DNA of 12,180 nt from contig PMUF01000386.1 of the NCBI GenBank assembly GCA_003167015.1, positions 1-12,180 on the forward strand, given 5' to 3'. Below, in pieces: positions 6,434 to 12,180 of the stretch. Each line of letters starts with the position of its first letter. Positions within the stretch are counted from its first letter, which is position 1. The notes beneath the pieces are model-generated. The model worked only from the letters and a program-made list of their open reading frames with translations, searched no databases and was not told the DNA's origin. Source of the stretch: Chitinophagaceae bacterium. GTDB lineage: Bacteria > Bacteroidota > Bacteroidia > Chitinophagales > Chitinophagaceae. A program made the position numbers and the translations under genes.

Positions 6434-7447
6434 TCACTTTATGATGGGTGTTGGATACAATCTTTTAAACAGGAGAAATAGGCCCCGCGTCAGCGCGAAA
6501 CGATCGATCATCCGGGCCAGACGCATACTGAAAAGACCGTACGGGTTAAAATCATTGCCCGGTACAAGGCGGTTGGCGTAGTCACAGCAACCCGCGACAA
6601 AGGAAGCGACGGTCTGACCATTCCTTTTTTTCAAGGGAGTTCTCAGCAGGCGGTGGGACAGTCCTTTACAGTAAGTCATCAAAAAAATCAGGCTATATCG
6701 CCGGATAGCCTCTTTCATGGAAGGTGATTCCAACTGCAGGTTCTCCAGGTAAGAAACGAATCTATCGAAGGCGTATTGATATTTCAGGTCGGAGGAGGTG
6801 GTGGTCATGCTCTGATGCAACCGGAAAGCAAAACATTCCTCGAACGCTGTAGCCTTATAGCTATGCAGGGACAATTCGATCCACAGTTCAAAATCGGCGA
6901 AAAGCAGATTGGGATAAGGTGGGATTCCTCCGGCAGCATCATAGTCCGCCGACCGCATCATATAGACTGTTCCCATATTGTCGATAAGCCCGGCAAGGAA
7001 AAAAGACAGGAACTCTTCCGGCGATTGCCTCTCGTCCATGGGCTTACAATTCCGAATCGTAGCACCCTGCGAATCGATATAACGGAAATGAGCCTGGTAG
7101 AGACTGGCATCGGGATGTCGGCTTATAAGATTGTCCATAGTGGCCAGGTAATGGGGGTCGAGGATGTCGTCATGACCAATAAGGGTGATAAACTCATTCC
7201 TGGGGACCGAGGTGATACGACCCCAGTTTTCCTCGATGCCAAGAGGCTTTTCTGCCGGATAGATCTTTATCCGGGGATCGGTGAGAGAGCGCAGCCATTC
7301 CAGCGTGCCGTCCGAGCTGCAATTGTCCAGCACGAGCAGGTCGAAAGCGGGTAAAGACTGTGACAGGATACTACCAATACAATCTTTCACATAATGACCG
7401 CCATTGCGTACCGGGAGGACAATGCTGTATTTAGCCGTATGGGTCAT
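6434..7447 (-). CDS. GT2 family glycosyltransferase
   Basis: This 337-residue protein has an N-terminal GT-A domain: YSIVLPVRNGGHYVKDCIGS (7-26), VLDNCSSDGT (39-48), a nucleotide-site stretch PLGIEENW (68-75), and GHDD (91-94) as the metal-binding DXD equivalent. Later, FADFELWIEL and FRLHQSMTT resemble the acceptor and catalytic region of GT2 enzymes. The C-terminal ~110 residues are basic and moderately hydrophobic with no clear membrane helix. It lies 9 bases after the upstream GT2 gene and 1 base before the next, so the three transferases form one block. It most likely catalyses one sugar transfer in repeat-unit assembly at the inner face of the cytoplasmic membrane. Specificity is unknown. 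Confidence 0.9.
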   Translation of the reverse strand: MTHTAKYSIVLPVRNGGHYVKDCIGSILSQSLPAFDLLVLDNCSSDGTLEWLRSLTDPRIKIYPAEKPLGIEENWGRITSVPRNEFITLIGHDDILDPHYLATMDNLISRHPDASLYQAHFRYIDSQGATIRNCKPMDERQSPEEFLSFFLAGLIDNMGTVYMMRSADYDAAGGIPPYPNLLFADFELWIELSLHSYKATAFEECFAFRLHQSMTTTSSDLKYQYAFDRFVSYLENLQLESPSMKEAIRRYSLIFLMTYCKGLSHRLLRTPLKKRNGQTVASFVAGCCDYANRLVPGNDFNPYGLFSMRLARMIDRFALTRGLFLLFKRLYPTPIIK

Positions 7448-7456
7448 ACCTGCGAA

Positions 7457-8479
7457 TCATTTTTTGACTAATTGTTTTTTTACCGTAACGATCAACTGAT
7501 GCAGTCCCGGCGAATGTATTTTCAGCCAATATTTGAAATGATACTTTTTAATGAAAGGCACTGTAAAGACCTGCCGCTCGACTGGCCGGAGATCCATGGC
7601 TTCCTCATTGGGGAAGATACGATAATAACTGTGCAAAAAGCTCAGGTGAGAAACCACCCACAGGGCTACGAAATCATGCATTTTTTTTTCGATCACTGGC
7701 CAGTCCGGTGTTTGCCTGATCTTCCCGGCGACATATTCCGTAAAATTAACGGCTGCGGTCCGGATCTGATCGTTCTGGTCCCGGCCAAAATTCTGGAGGT
7801 GTATGGTTTGATGGCCCAGTGCTTTGTTAATGACTACACAACCTGAATGAGCTCCCATGATACTGAGGTAGGCATAATCGCCTAAAAAGGCAGTGCCATA
7901 ATCAGGCACTCCGCCCTGGTTAACTAATACCTCGCGCCGAACGATCGCCGTAGACCAGAGGTATGAGGGGAATATGTCACGGCTGAAAAAAGATTTCAGG
8001 AAACCCTCTGCAGTATAGGCAGTCACCTTTCCTACCGGCTCTTCGGCCAGGAAGGAATTGGTTCCAACGTTCAGCTTGTACAAACGCGCGATCCTGGGGT
8101 CCGTGCAAAACCAGTTACTTCCCCCCAGGTACATGCCATAACCCGGATACTCATCCTTCAACCGGATCAGCGTTTCCAGCATGTCAGGATATACCGGATC
8201 ATCGTCTGCGATCATAACGATGTATTGACCGGAAGAGCGATCAAGGCTCTTATTGAAGCTTTTTTTCATGCCCAGGTTCGTCTCATTGGGAAAGTATTTA
8301 AACCGGGCATCTCCCATCCCTTCTACCACTGTCCGGCCGCTCTGTTCAGGGTCATTATCCGATACAATGACTTCATAATCTCCAAAGGTCTGGCCGAGAA
8401 TGCTGTCCAGGGTCGATCGTAAATAATCCCTTCGCTTGAAAGTAGTAAAACAAAAGCTTACCATCGGTTGTGCGGGCAT
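7457..8479 (-). CDS. GT2 family glycosyltransferase
   Basis: This 340-residue GT-A enzyme shows FTTFKRRDYLRSTLDSILGQ (11-30), VIVSDNDPEQSG (37-48), NLGMKKSFNKSL (68-79) and MIADDDP (89-95), the last giving the metal-binding D residues. The middle contains an acceptor-side stretch (FLGDYAYLSIMGAHSG), and the C-terminus is strongly basic, ending VKKQLVKK, which may help membrane association. It differs from the two downstream GT2 proteins, so it is not a recent tandem copy. It begins 5 bases after the CmcI-like gene. I chose the first ATG (8479); a second Met at position 6 is possible. The donor may be the branched deoxysugar made by the upstream genes, but that is inference. Confidence 0.9.
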   Translation of the reverse strand: MPAQPMVSFCFTTFKRRDYLRSTLDSILGQTFGDYEVIVSDNDPEQSGRTVVEGMGDARFKYFPNETNLGMKKSFNKSLDRSSGQYIVMIADDDPVYPDMLETLIRLKDEYPGYGMYLGGSNWFCTDPRIARLYKLNVGTNSFLAEEPVGKVTAYTAEGFLKSFFSRDIFPSYLWSTAIVRREVLVNQGGVPDYGTAFLGDYAYLSIMGAHSGCVVINKALGHQTIHLQNFGRDQNDQIRTAAVNFTEYVAGKIRQTPDWPVIEKKMHDFVALWVVSHLSFLHSYYRIFPNEEAMDLRPVERQVFTVPFIKKYHFKYWLKIHSPGLHQLIVTVKKQLVKK

Positions 8480-8484
8480 GTCAG

Positions 8485-9219
8485 TTATTTTATCCGTTTG
8501 AGATATCCCCCCGGGGCCACACTGACCAGTATCTTATTGTCAATGTCGGTATCCACTACAAAGTCGCTATTTTTTTTCAGGAACTCCCGGACCGCAGTTT
8601 TAGGATTATCTCCTTTGGACCAGGCACGTCCGGGAAGGTAATCGTCAGGCAGGTGCTCAACAATGGTATCGAACACGACTAAGTAAGAGCCCTTGCTGAC
8701 CAGGGGAGCATAGCCCTCCAATTCCTGCAGCACATGGGCATGGGTATGATTGGAATCAAGACAGACCATTATCTTTTGTTTGCCTGCGGTCTTTTCAGTT
8801 ACCTGCCGGATCGTATCCGGACTGACGGAAGACCCCTGGAGCATGCTGATCCGCCGGAACATCGGATGTTGTTCTATCTCTTTCCGGTTGTGTTCCCTGA
8901 TGTCGATATCGATGCCCAATACTTCTCCATGTCCGATCAGCTCGAGAAGCGAAGCATAAAAAATAAGTGATCCGCCATGGGCGATACCCGTCTCGATGAT
9001 GAGGTCCGGTTTTATATCCCAGATGAGTTCCTGCATGGCGATCATATCCTGGGGATATTGAATGATCGGCCGTCCCATCCAGGAGAAGTTATAGGAATAT
9101 TGAGCAGTGTTGGAGGCCGTATTGAAGGAGTCAGCGGCGGCTTTCAGCGCCTTGTTGCTGCCATTGCTGCGGATACGCTGAATTCTCTCTTCGATGAACT
9201 GAAGGATGGGATTACTCAT
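8485..9219 (-). CDS. CmcI-family (cephalosporin hydroxylase family) SAM-dependent methyltransferase-like protein
   Basis: This 244-residue protein has a Rossmann methyltransferase fold. A front helix region precedes YSYNFSWMGRPIIQYPQD (41-58), a signature of the family. Then come the SAM-binding loop LIIETGIAHGGSLIFYAS (73-90), the acidic LGIDIDIR (101-108) and LDSNHTHAHVLQELE (154-168), whose Asp and His are candidate metal or catalytic residues. Despite the family name, members in glycan clusters, such as rhamnosyl O-methyltransferases of mycobacterial glycolipids, act as sugar O-methyltransferases. That is the likely role here: modifying a sugar of the surface glycan. Its ATG lies 8 bases inside the end of the SDR gene. 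The substrate cannot be assigned. Confidence 0.85.
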   Translation of the reverse strand: MSNPILQFIEERIQRIRSNGSNKALKAAADSFNTASNTAQYSYNFSWMGRPIIQYPQDMIAMQELIWDIKPDLIIETGIAHGGSLIFYASLLELIGHGEVLGIDIDIREHNRKEIEQHPMFRRISMLQGSSVSPDTIRQVTEKTAGKQKIMVCLDSNHTHAHVLQELEGYAPLVSKGSYLVVFDTIVEHLPDDYLPGRAWSKGDNPKTAVREFLKKNSDFVVDTDIDNKILVSVAPGGYLKRIK

Positions 9220-10069
9220 CTTTTAAAATAGTTTTTAGTTTGTCGTTCTTCCCCCAAAACCGCATCGGTTCGTAATCAGGGTAAGGATAATAGCCCAGGT
9301 TCAATGAAATACTCGCCTGTCGCTGCAGCAGGTAATCTTTCACCAAATCCTTTACTGTGATGGGATGACCGCTGCAGCAGTTGATGATACCGGTGACTTC
9401 CTGCTGAAGGGCGATCCGGGCAATATAGTCCGTCACTTGCTCCACCGGCAGGTAATCCCTTTCCTGAAGGCCGCCGCTCATATTAAAGACCGTCGCTCCT
9501 TCCTCCAGGGCCTTGTCCAGCTGCGAAAGTAAGGATTTTGGGTTTTGTCCCTTCCCATACATGTAAAAAAGCCGCACCCAGCGGAAGATAAAAGGATTGT
9601 CCTTATGCCATTCTTCCAGCCGGCGACGGAGCATATCTTTCGCCAGGGCATATGGGTTGCCGGGCCGGGCCGGCAGTTCTTCGCCCAGGGCGCCTTCCTG
9701 CAGGCCATATTCAAGGCAGGTGCCGGTGACTGTGAGATCCCGGAGGCCATGGCGGAGCAGGTTCTCCAGGAATGCGGCATGTCGCGGATAGTTCTTTTCT
9801 ACGTGGAAGGCGTCCTTATAATTGGGCAGTCCTTCCCAGGCAAGATGGATGAGCTGGTCCGGTTCACCGAAAAAACGATAATAATCGATAGCCGGATCGA
9901 ACCCGGAGAAATCGAAAGGTATATACTGTACGCCGGGATACCAGGCAGCCTGTAGCGCCTTGTCCGGGGTAGCGGAAGAGGCAATTACCCCATGCCCGCG
10001 GCGCAGCAGCTCCACGATCAGGTGCTGGCCGATAAAGCCTGTGGCCCCGGTTACCAGGATCTTCTTCAT
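9212..10069 (-). CDS. NAD(P)-dependent extended-SDR sugar epimerase/dehydratase/reductase
   Basis: This 285-residue cytoplasmic enzyme opens with the dinucleotide-binding motif VTGATGFIG (6-14). It has the LAWEG stretch (77-81), VTGTCLEYG (114-122) supplying the Thr of the catalytic triad, and PYALAK with Y140 and K144. SGGLQERDYLPVEQV towards the C-terminus matches the nucleotide-sugar-binding part of extended SDRs. At 285 residues it is shorter than typical GalE-like members (~310-330). It sits between the C-methyltransferase (6-base gap) and the CmcI-like gene (8-base overlap). In branched-sugar pathways a 4-ketoreductase is needed after C-methylation, and this is the only candidate in the window. 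Epimerase activity is the alternative. Confidence 0.88.
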   Translation of the reverse strand: MKKILVTGATGFIGQHLIVELLRRGHGVIASSATPDKALQAAWYPGVQYIPFDFSGFDPAIDYYRFFGEPDQLIHLAWEGLPNYKDAFHVEKNYPRHAAFLENLLRHGLRDLTVTGTCLEYGLQEGALGEELPARPGNPYALAKDMLRRRLEEWHKDNPFIFRWVRLFYMYGKGQNPKSLLSQLDKALEEGATVFNMSGGLQERDYLPVEQVTDYIARIALQQEVTGIINCCSGHPITVKDLVKDYLLQRQASISLNLGYYPYPDYEPMRFWGKNDKLKTILKDE

Positions 10070-10075
10070 ATCGCC

Positions 10076-11302
10076 TCAGATCTGTTCTAAATGTGGAATA
10101 GGAATCACGAACCTACCGCCCCAGTCTTTGATATAGGCCAATTGACGGGTGATCTCTTCCCGCAGGTTCCAGGGCAGGATCAGCACGAAGTCAGGTCGGT
10201 CGGCTTTGAGGTGCGCCTCTGCCACCACCGGGATATGGCTGGCCGGCAACCATTTATCCTGTTTGTGGGGATTGGCATCCACTACGTAGTCCAGCAGGTC
10301 GTTCTTGATACCACAGTAGTTCAGCAATGTATTGCCTTTCGCTGCCGCTCCGTAGGCCGCTACCTTTTTGCCTTCCAGCTTCTGTTCAATAAGAAAGGCA
10401 GTCAGCGCCCATTTTACGTCCAGGGCTTTTTGCTGGAAATGATCATAATAAGCCAGGGTCGTCATCCCTTGCTGCGCCTCTTTTTCCAGAAGGGCAGCCA
10501 CCCGGGGAGAGACGGGCTTACTGCTGTCTTCCTGGTGCCCGGCATATATCCGCAATGACCCGCCATGCGTTGGTATTTCTTCCACGTCGAACATTTTCAG
10601 GCCCCTGGAACGGAATATCTTTTCTACTGTATAAAAAGAGAGATAGGAAAAATGTTCGTGGTATATCGTGTCGAACTGATTATTGTCCACTAGTTTCATC
10701 AGGTGGGGAAATTCCATGGTGATGACGCCGGTGTCTTTCAGGAGGATCTTCATACCACCTACAAAGTCAACGATATCCGGAACATGGGCCAGCACATTAT
10801 TACCGAGGAGGAGATCGGCTTTTTTATTTTCGGCAGCCAGCCGGGTCGCGAGGCGGACGCCAAAGAAATCCACAACCGTATCGATGCCTTTTTCCAAGGC
10901 CACTTTGGCTGTATTGGCGGTCGGCTCGATGCCCAGTACCGGGATCTTTTTCTCCTTGAAATACTGCAGCAGGTATCCATCGTTCGACGCCACTTCAACG
11001 ACCAGGGATTCGTCGTCGAAAGCAAACCGCTCCCGCATCTGATCGGTATATTTCCGGCAATGTTCCAACCAACTGGTGGAAAAGGATGAAAAATAGACGT
11101 AGTCGCTATTGAAGATCGCATCCGACTTCTTGTACTCGTCTACCTGTACCAGGAAGCAGGATGAACAGGTGAAGACTTTCAGTGGATAAAAGACTTCCGG
11201 CTCGTCGAGTTGCTGACGGGTCAGGAAAGAATTGGATGCAGGAGAATTCACCAGATCGATGAATACATGTGTCAGCTCGCTCTTACAAAATCTACATTGC
11301 AT
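10076..11302 (-). CDS. Sugar 3-C-methyltransferase, TylC3/TcaB9 type
   Basis: This 408-residue three-part enzyme should transfer a methyl group from SAM to C-3 of a 4-keto-6-deoxyhexose nucleotide. The N-terminal zinc-binding region has C3, C6, C46 and C49 (two CxxC pairs). The central methyltransferase domain has VEVASNDGYL (102-111), GIEP (124-127) and LLLGNNVLAHVPD (164-176). The block IYHEHFSY (213-220) provides Y214, E216 and H217, matching the catalytic Tyr, Glu and His described for TcaB9. The C-terminal domain contains KKVAAYGAAAKGNTLLN and ends PIPHLEQI. Length and all three domains are normal, so it appears functional. It follows the epimerase gene by 2 bases. With the CDP-glucose dehydratase upstream, the substrate is probably a CDP-sugar rather than the dTDP-sugar used in antibiotic pathways. 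Confidence 0.92.
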   Translation of the reverse strand: MQCRFCKSELTHVFIDLVNSPASNSFLTRQQLDEPEVFYPLKVFTCSSCFLVQVDEYKKSDAIFNSDYVYFSSFSTSWLEHCRKYTDQMRERFAFDDESLVVEVASNDGYLLQYFKEKKIPVLGIEPTANTAKVALEKGIDTVVDFFGVRLATRLAAENKKADLLLGNNVLAHVPDIVDFVGGMKILLKDTGVITMEFPHLMKLVDNNQFDTIYHEHFSYLSFYTVEKIFRSRGLKMFDVEEIPTHGGSLRIYAGHQEDSSKPVSPRVAALLEKEAQQGMTTLAYYDHFQQKALDVKWALTAFLIEQKLEGKKVAAYGAAAKGNTLLNYCGIKNDLLDYVVDANPHKQDKWLPASHIPVVAEAHLKADRPDFVLILPWNLREEITRQLAYIKDWGGRFVIPIPHLEQI

Positions 11303-11304
11303 AA

Positions 11305-11850
11305 TCAGATTCCTTTGAAATTTTTATCGGTGAAGGGATGTGCTGCATCCCGTTCTGAAATAACAGTAACGGGCAGGGGCCATCGGATAGAAAAGGCCGG
11401 GTCGTCATAACGCAGGCCTGCTTCCGCCTTGGGGGTATAAAACTCCGTATGATGGTAGATCAACGCGGTGTTATCCGCCAGGGTTTGGAACCCGTGGGCA
11501 AACCCTTCCGGAATATACAACATCTTCTTATTCTCCGCGGACAATTCGATCCCAAACCATTGCAGGAAAGTGGGCGAATCGCGGCGGAGGTCGACGATCA
11601 CGTCATAGATAGCGCCCGCGATACACCGGACCATCTTGATCTCTTTGTAAGGGGAATGCTGAAAGTGCATGCCACGCAGCGTTCCCTTCCTGTAAGATAC
11701 CGAATGGTTAAGCTGCACCCATTCTTTGCTGTGGCCTATCTTTTCAAATTCATCTTTGGAATAAAAGCGGGCAAACCAGCCCCGCTCATCGCTATAAGGC
11801 TCCAGGTCGATCGTATAGGCCCCGGCCAGCGGTACAGCGGTGAAGATCAT
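11305..11850 (-). CDS. rfbC: dTDP-4-dehydrorhamnose 3,5-epimerase-like (RmlC cupin) sugar epimerase
   Basis: This 181-residue cupin enzyme epimerises a 4-keto-6-deoxy sugar nucleotide at C-3 and/or C-5. It shows DERGWFARFY (21-30), GTLRGMHFQ (56-64) with the catalytic base H62, KMVRCIAGAIYDVIVDLR, the loop YIPEGFAHGFQTL, and the closing YDDPAFSIRWP. All are hallmarks of RmlC-type epimerases, and length is normal (~180). I chose the ATG at 11850 because it overlaps the TGA of the upstream dehydratase by four bases and the homology begins right after it. Upstream codons of the open frame are dehydratase sequence in another frame. The rfbC label indicates family only: next to a CDP-glucose dehydratase and a C-methyltransferase, the true substrate is probably a CDP-4-keto-6-deoxyhexose. 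Confidence 0.9.
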   Translation of the reverse strand: MIFTAVPLAGAYTIDLEPYSDERGWFARFYSKDEFEKIGHSKEWVQLNHSVSYRKGTLRGMHFQHSPYKEIKMVRCIAGAIYDVIVDLRRDSPTFLQWFGIELSAENKKMLYIPEGFAHGFQTLADNTALIYHHTEFYTPKAEAGLRYDDPAFSIRWPLPVTVISERDAAHPFTDKNFKGI

Positions 11851-12180
11851 AGGAAAAAATAAGATTTGATTTGTTGAAAAGTATAGGCTCCCTGTCCGCT
11901 CAGGGGTTGCCGGTACCATTCAAGGGCGTATTGAATGGCCTGGCGGGCCGACAGCCTGGGCGTCCAGCCCAGTTCTTCCCTGGCCAGTGAAATATCCAGT
12001 TTGAGGAGGCCGGCCTCGTGCGGGGCTTCACGCGAGGAGGTGTCTTTCCAGGAACCTTCGCCCCAGGCTGCAATGGCAGTCTCTACCAAGTCCCTAACCT
12101 TCAGGTGATCTTCAGGCAGGGGACCGAAATTATATGCTTTTCCATAACGCCGGGGGTCTTTACTTAGTAGTCCGCCCAAC
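11847..12180 (-). CDS. rfbG: CDP-glucose 4,6-dehydratase, C-terminal part (5' end beyond window)
   Basis: The frame is open to the window edge and ends at TGA 11849-11847. The visible ~110 residues match the C-terminal end of CDP-glucose 4,6-dehydratases: GGLLSKDPRRYGKAYNFGP, then KVRDLVETAIAAWGEGSW, then LLKLDISLAREELGWTPRL and a final ALEWYRQ. These correspond to the substrate-binding part of an extended SDR. The Rossmann and Tyr-Lys active-site regions lie outside the window. The enzyme converts CDP-glucose to CDP-4-keto-6-deoxyglucose. A glucose-1-phosphate cytidylyltransferase (rfbF) would be expected just upstream, beyond 12180. Assignment to CDP-glucose rather than GDP-mannose or dTDP-glucose dehydratase rests on this C-terminal pattern and the following genes, so it is strong but not certain. 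Confidence 0.8.
   Translation of the reverse strand, partial: LGGLLSKDPRRYGKAYNFGPLPEDHLKVRDLVETAIAAWGEGSWKDTSSREAPHEAGLLKLDISLAREELGWTPRLSARQAIQYALEWYRQPLSGQGAYTFQQIKSYFFL

Noticed and set aside
6776..7354. 192-codon plus-strand open frame
   Set aside because: It is antisense to a well-supported GT2 gene, has no recognisable domain or start signal, and no plus-strand neighbours.
5428..8479. Recent tandem duplication giving three glycosyltransferases
   Set aside because: The three GT2 proteins share only family motifs; their sequences outside the nucleotide-binding loops differ, so any common origin is old.
10091..10558. 155-codon plus-strand open frame
   Set aside because: It is antisense to the C-methyltransferase, whose domains and catalytic residues are complete; nothing supports a second gene.
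11851..11919. Longer RmlC-type epimerase starting upstream at 11919
   Set aside because: The extra 23 residues are an alternative-frame reading of the dehydratase C-terminus. Homology starts at the ATG at 11850, which has a typical four-base overlap with the upstream stop.
1..12180. Mobile element, phage, CRISPR array or RNA gene
   Set aside because: No transposase, integrase, phage structural gene, regularly spaced repeat array, tRNA cloverleaf or rRNA segment was recognised on either strand.

Overview
The window looks like a chromosomal segment from a Bacteroidota bacterium, most plausibly of the Chitinophagaceae type. The grounds are a histidine kinase with an extracellular two-component-regulator propeller (Reg_prop/Y_Y_Y), LytTR response regulators, a Cys-anchored lipoprotein with a DTT-rich linker, and weak Shine-Dalgarno signals. 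This assignment rests on gene content only. Every convincing gene is on the minus strand, so transcription runs from 12180 towards 1.

Region A (12180-5428) is a tightly packed surface-polysaccharide operon. In transcription order it holds the C-terminus of a CDP-glucose 4,6-dehydratase, an RmlC-type sugar epimerase, a TylC3/TcaB9-type sugar C-methyltransferase with its catalytic Tyr/Glu/His, an extended-SDR epimerase/reductase, a CmcI-family methyltransferase-like protein, and three GT2 glycosyltransferases. Gaps are at most 9 bases and three junctions overlap. The first four genes read as a route to a CDP-linked 3-C-methyl (branched) 6-deoxyhexose. The CmcI-like protein may decorate the glycan and the GT2 enzymes would assemble it.

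Region B (5431-953) is a signalling block joined directly to the operon. A 968-residue propeller sensor kinase starts inside the stop codon of the last glycosyltransferase (ATGA overlap). It is followed by a small lipoprotein with a lipocalin-like pattern and then a full-length LytTR response regulator.

Region C (910-109) is the wreck of a second copy of the same kinase/regulator pair. The first ~72 codons of a paralogous kinase run directly, and out of frame, into the last ~190 codons of a paralogous regulator, as expected from one internal deletion. The two kinase genes also share about 20 bases of leader, including a short inverted repeat 20-21 bases before the ATG. For the intact kinase this leader doubles as the 3' end of the glycosyltransferase gene. 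At 72-1 another gene begins and leaves the window; its short N-terminus faintly resembles the histidine/aromatic ammonia-lyase family.

I saw no tRNA, rRNA, CRISPR array, transposase or phage gene. The most unusual features are the collapsed kinase-regulator duplicate, the conserved leader embedded in a glycosyltransferase gene, and the lipoprotein placed between sensor and regulator.
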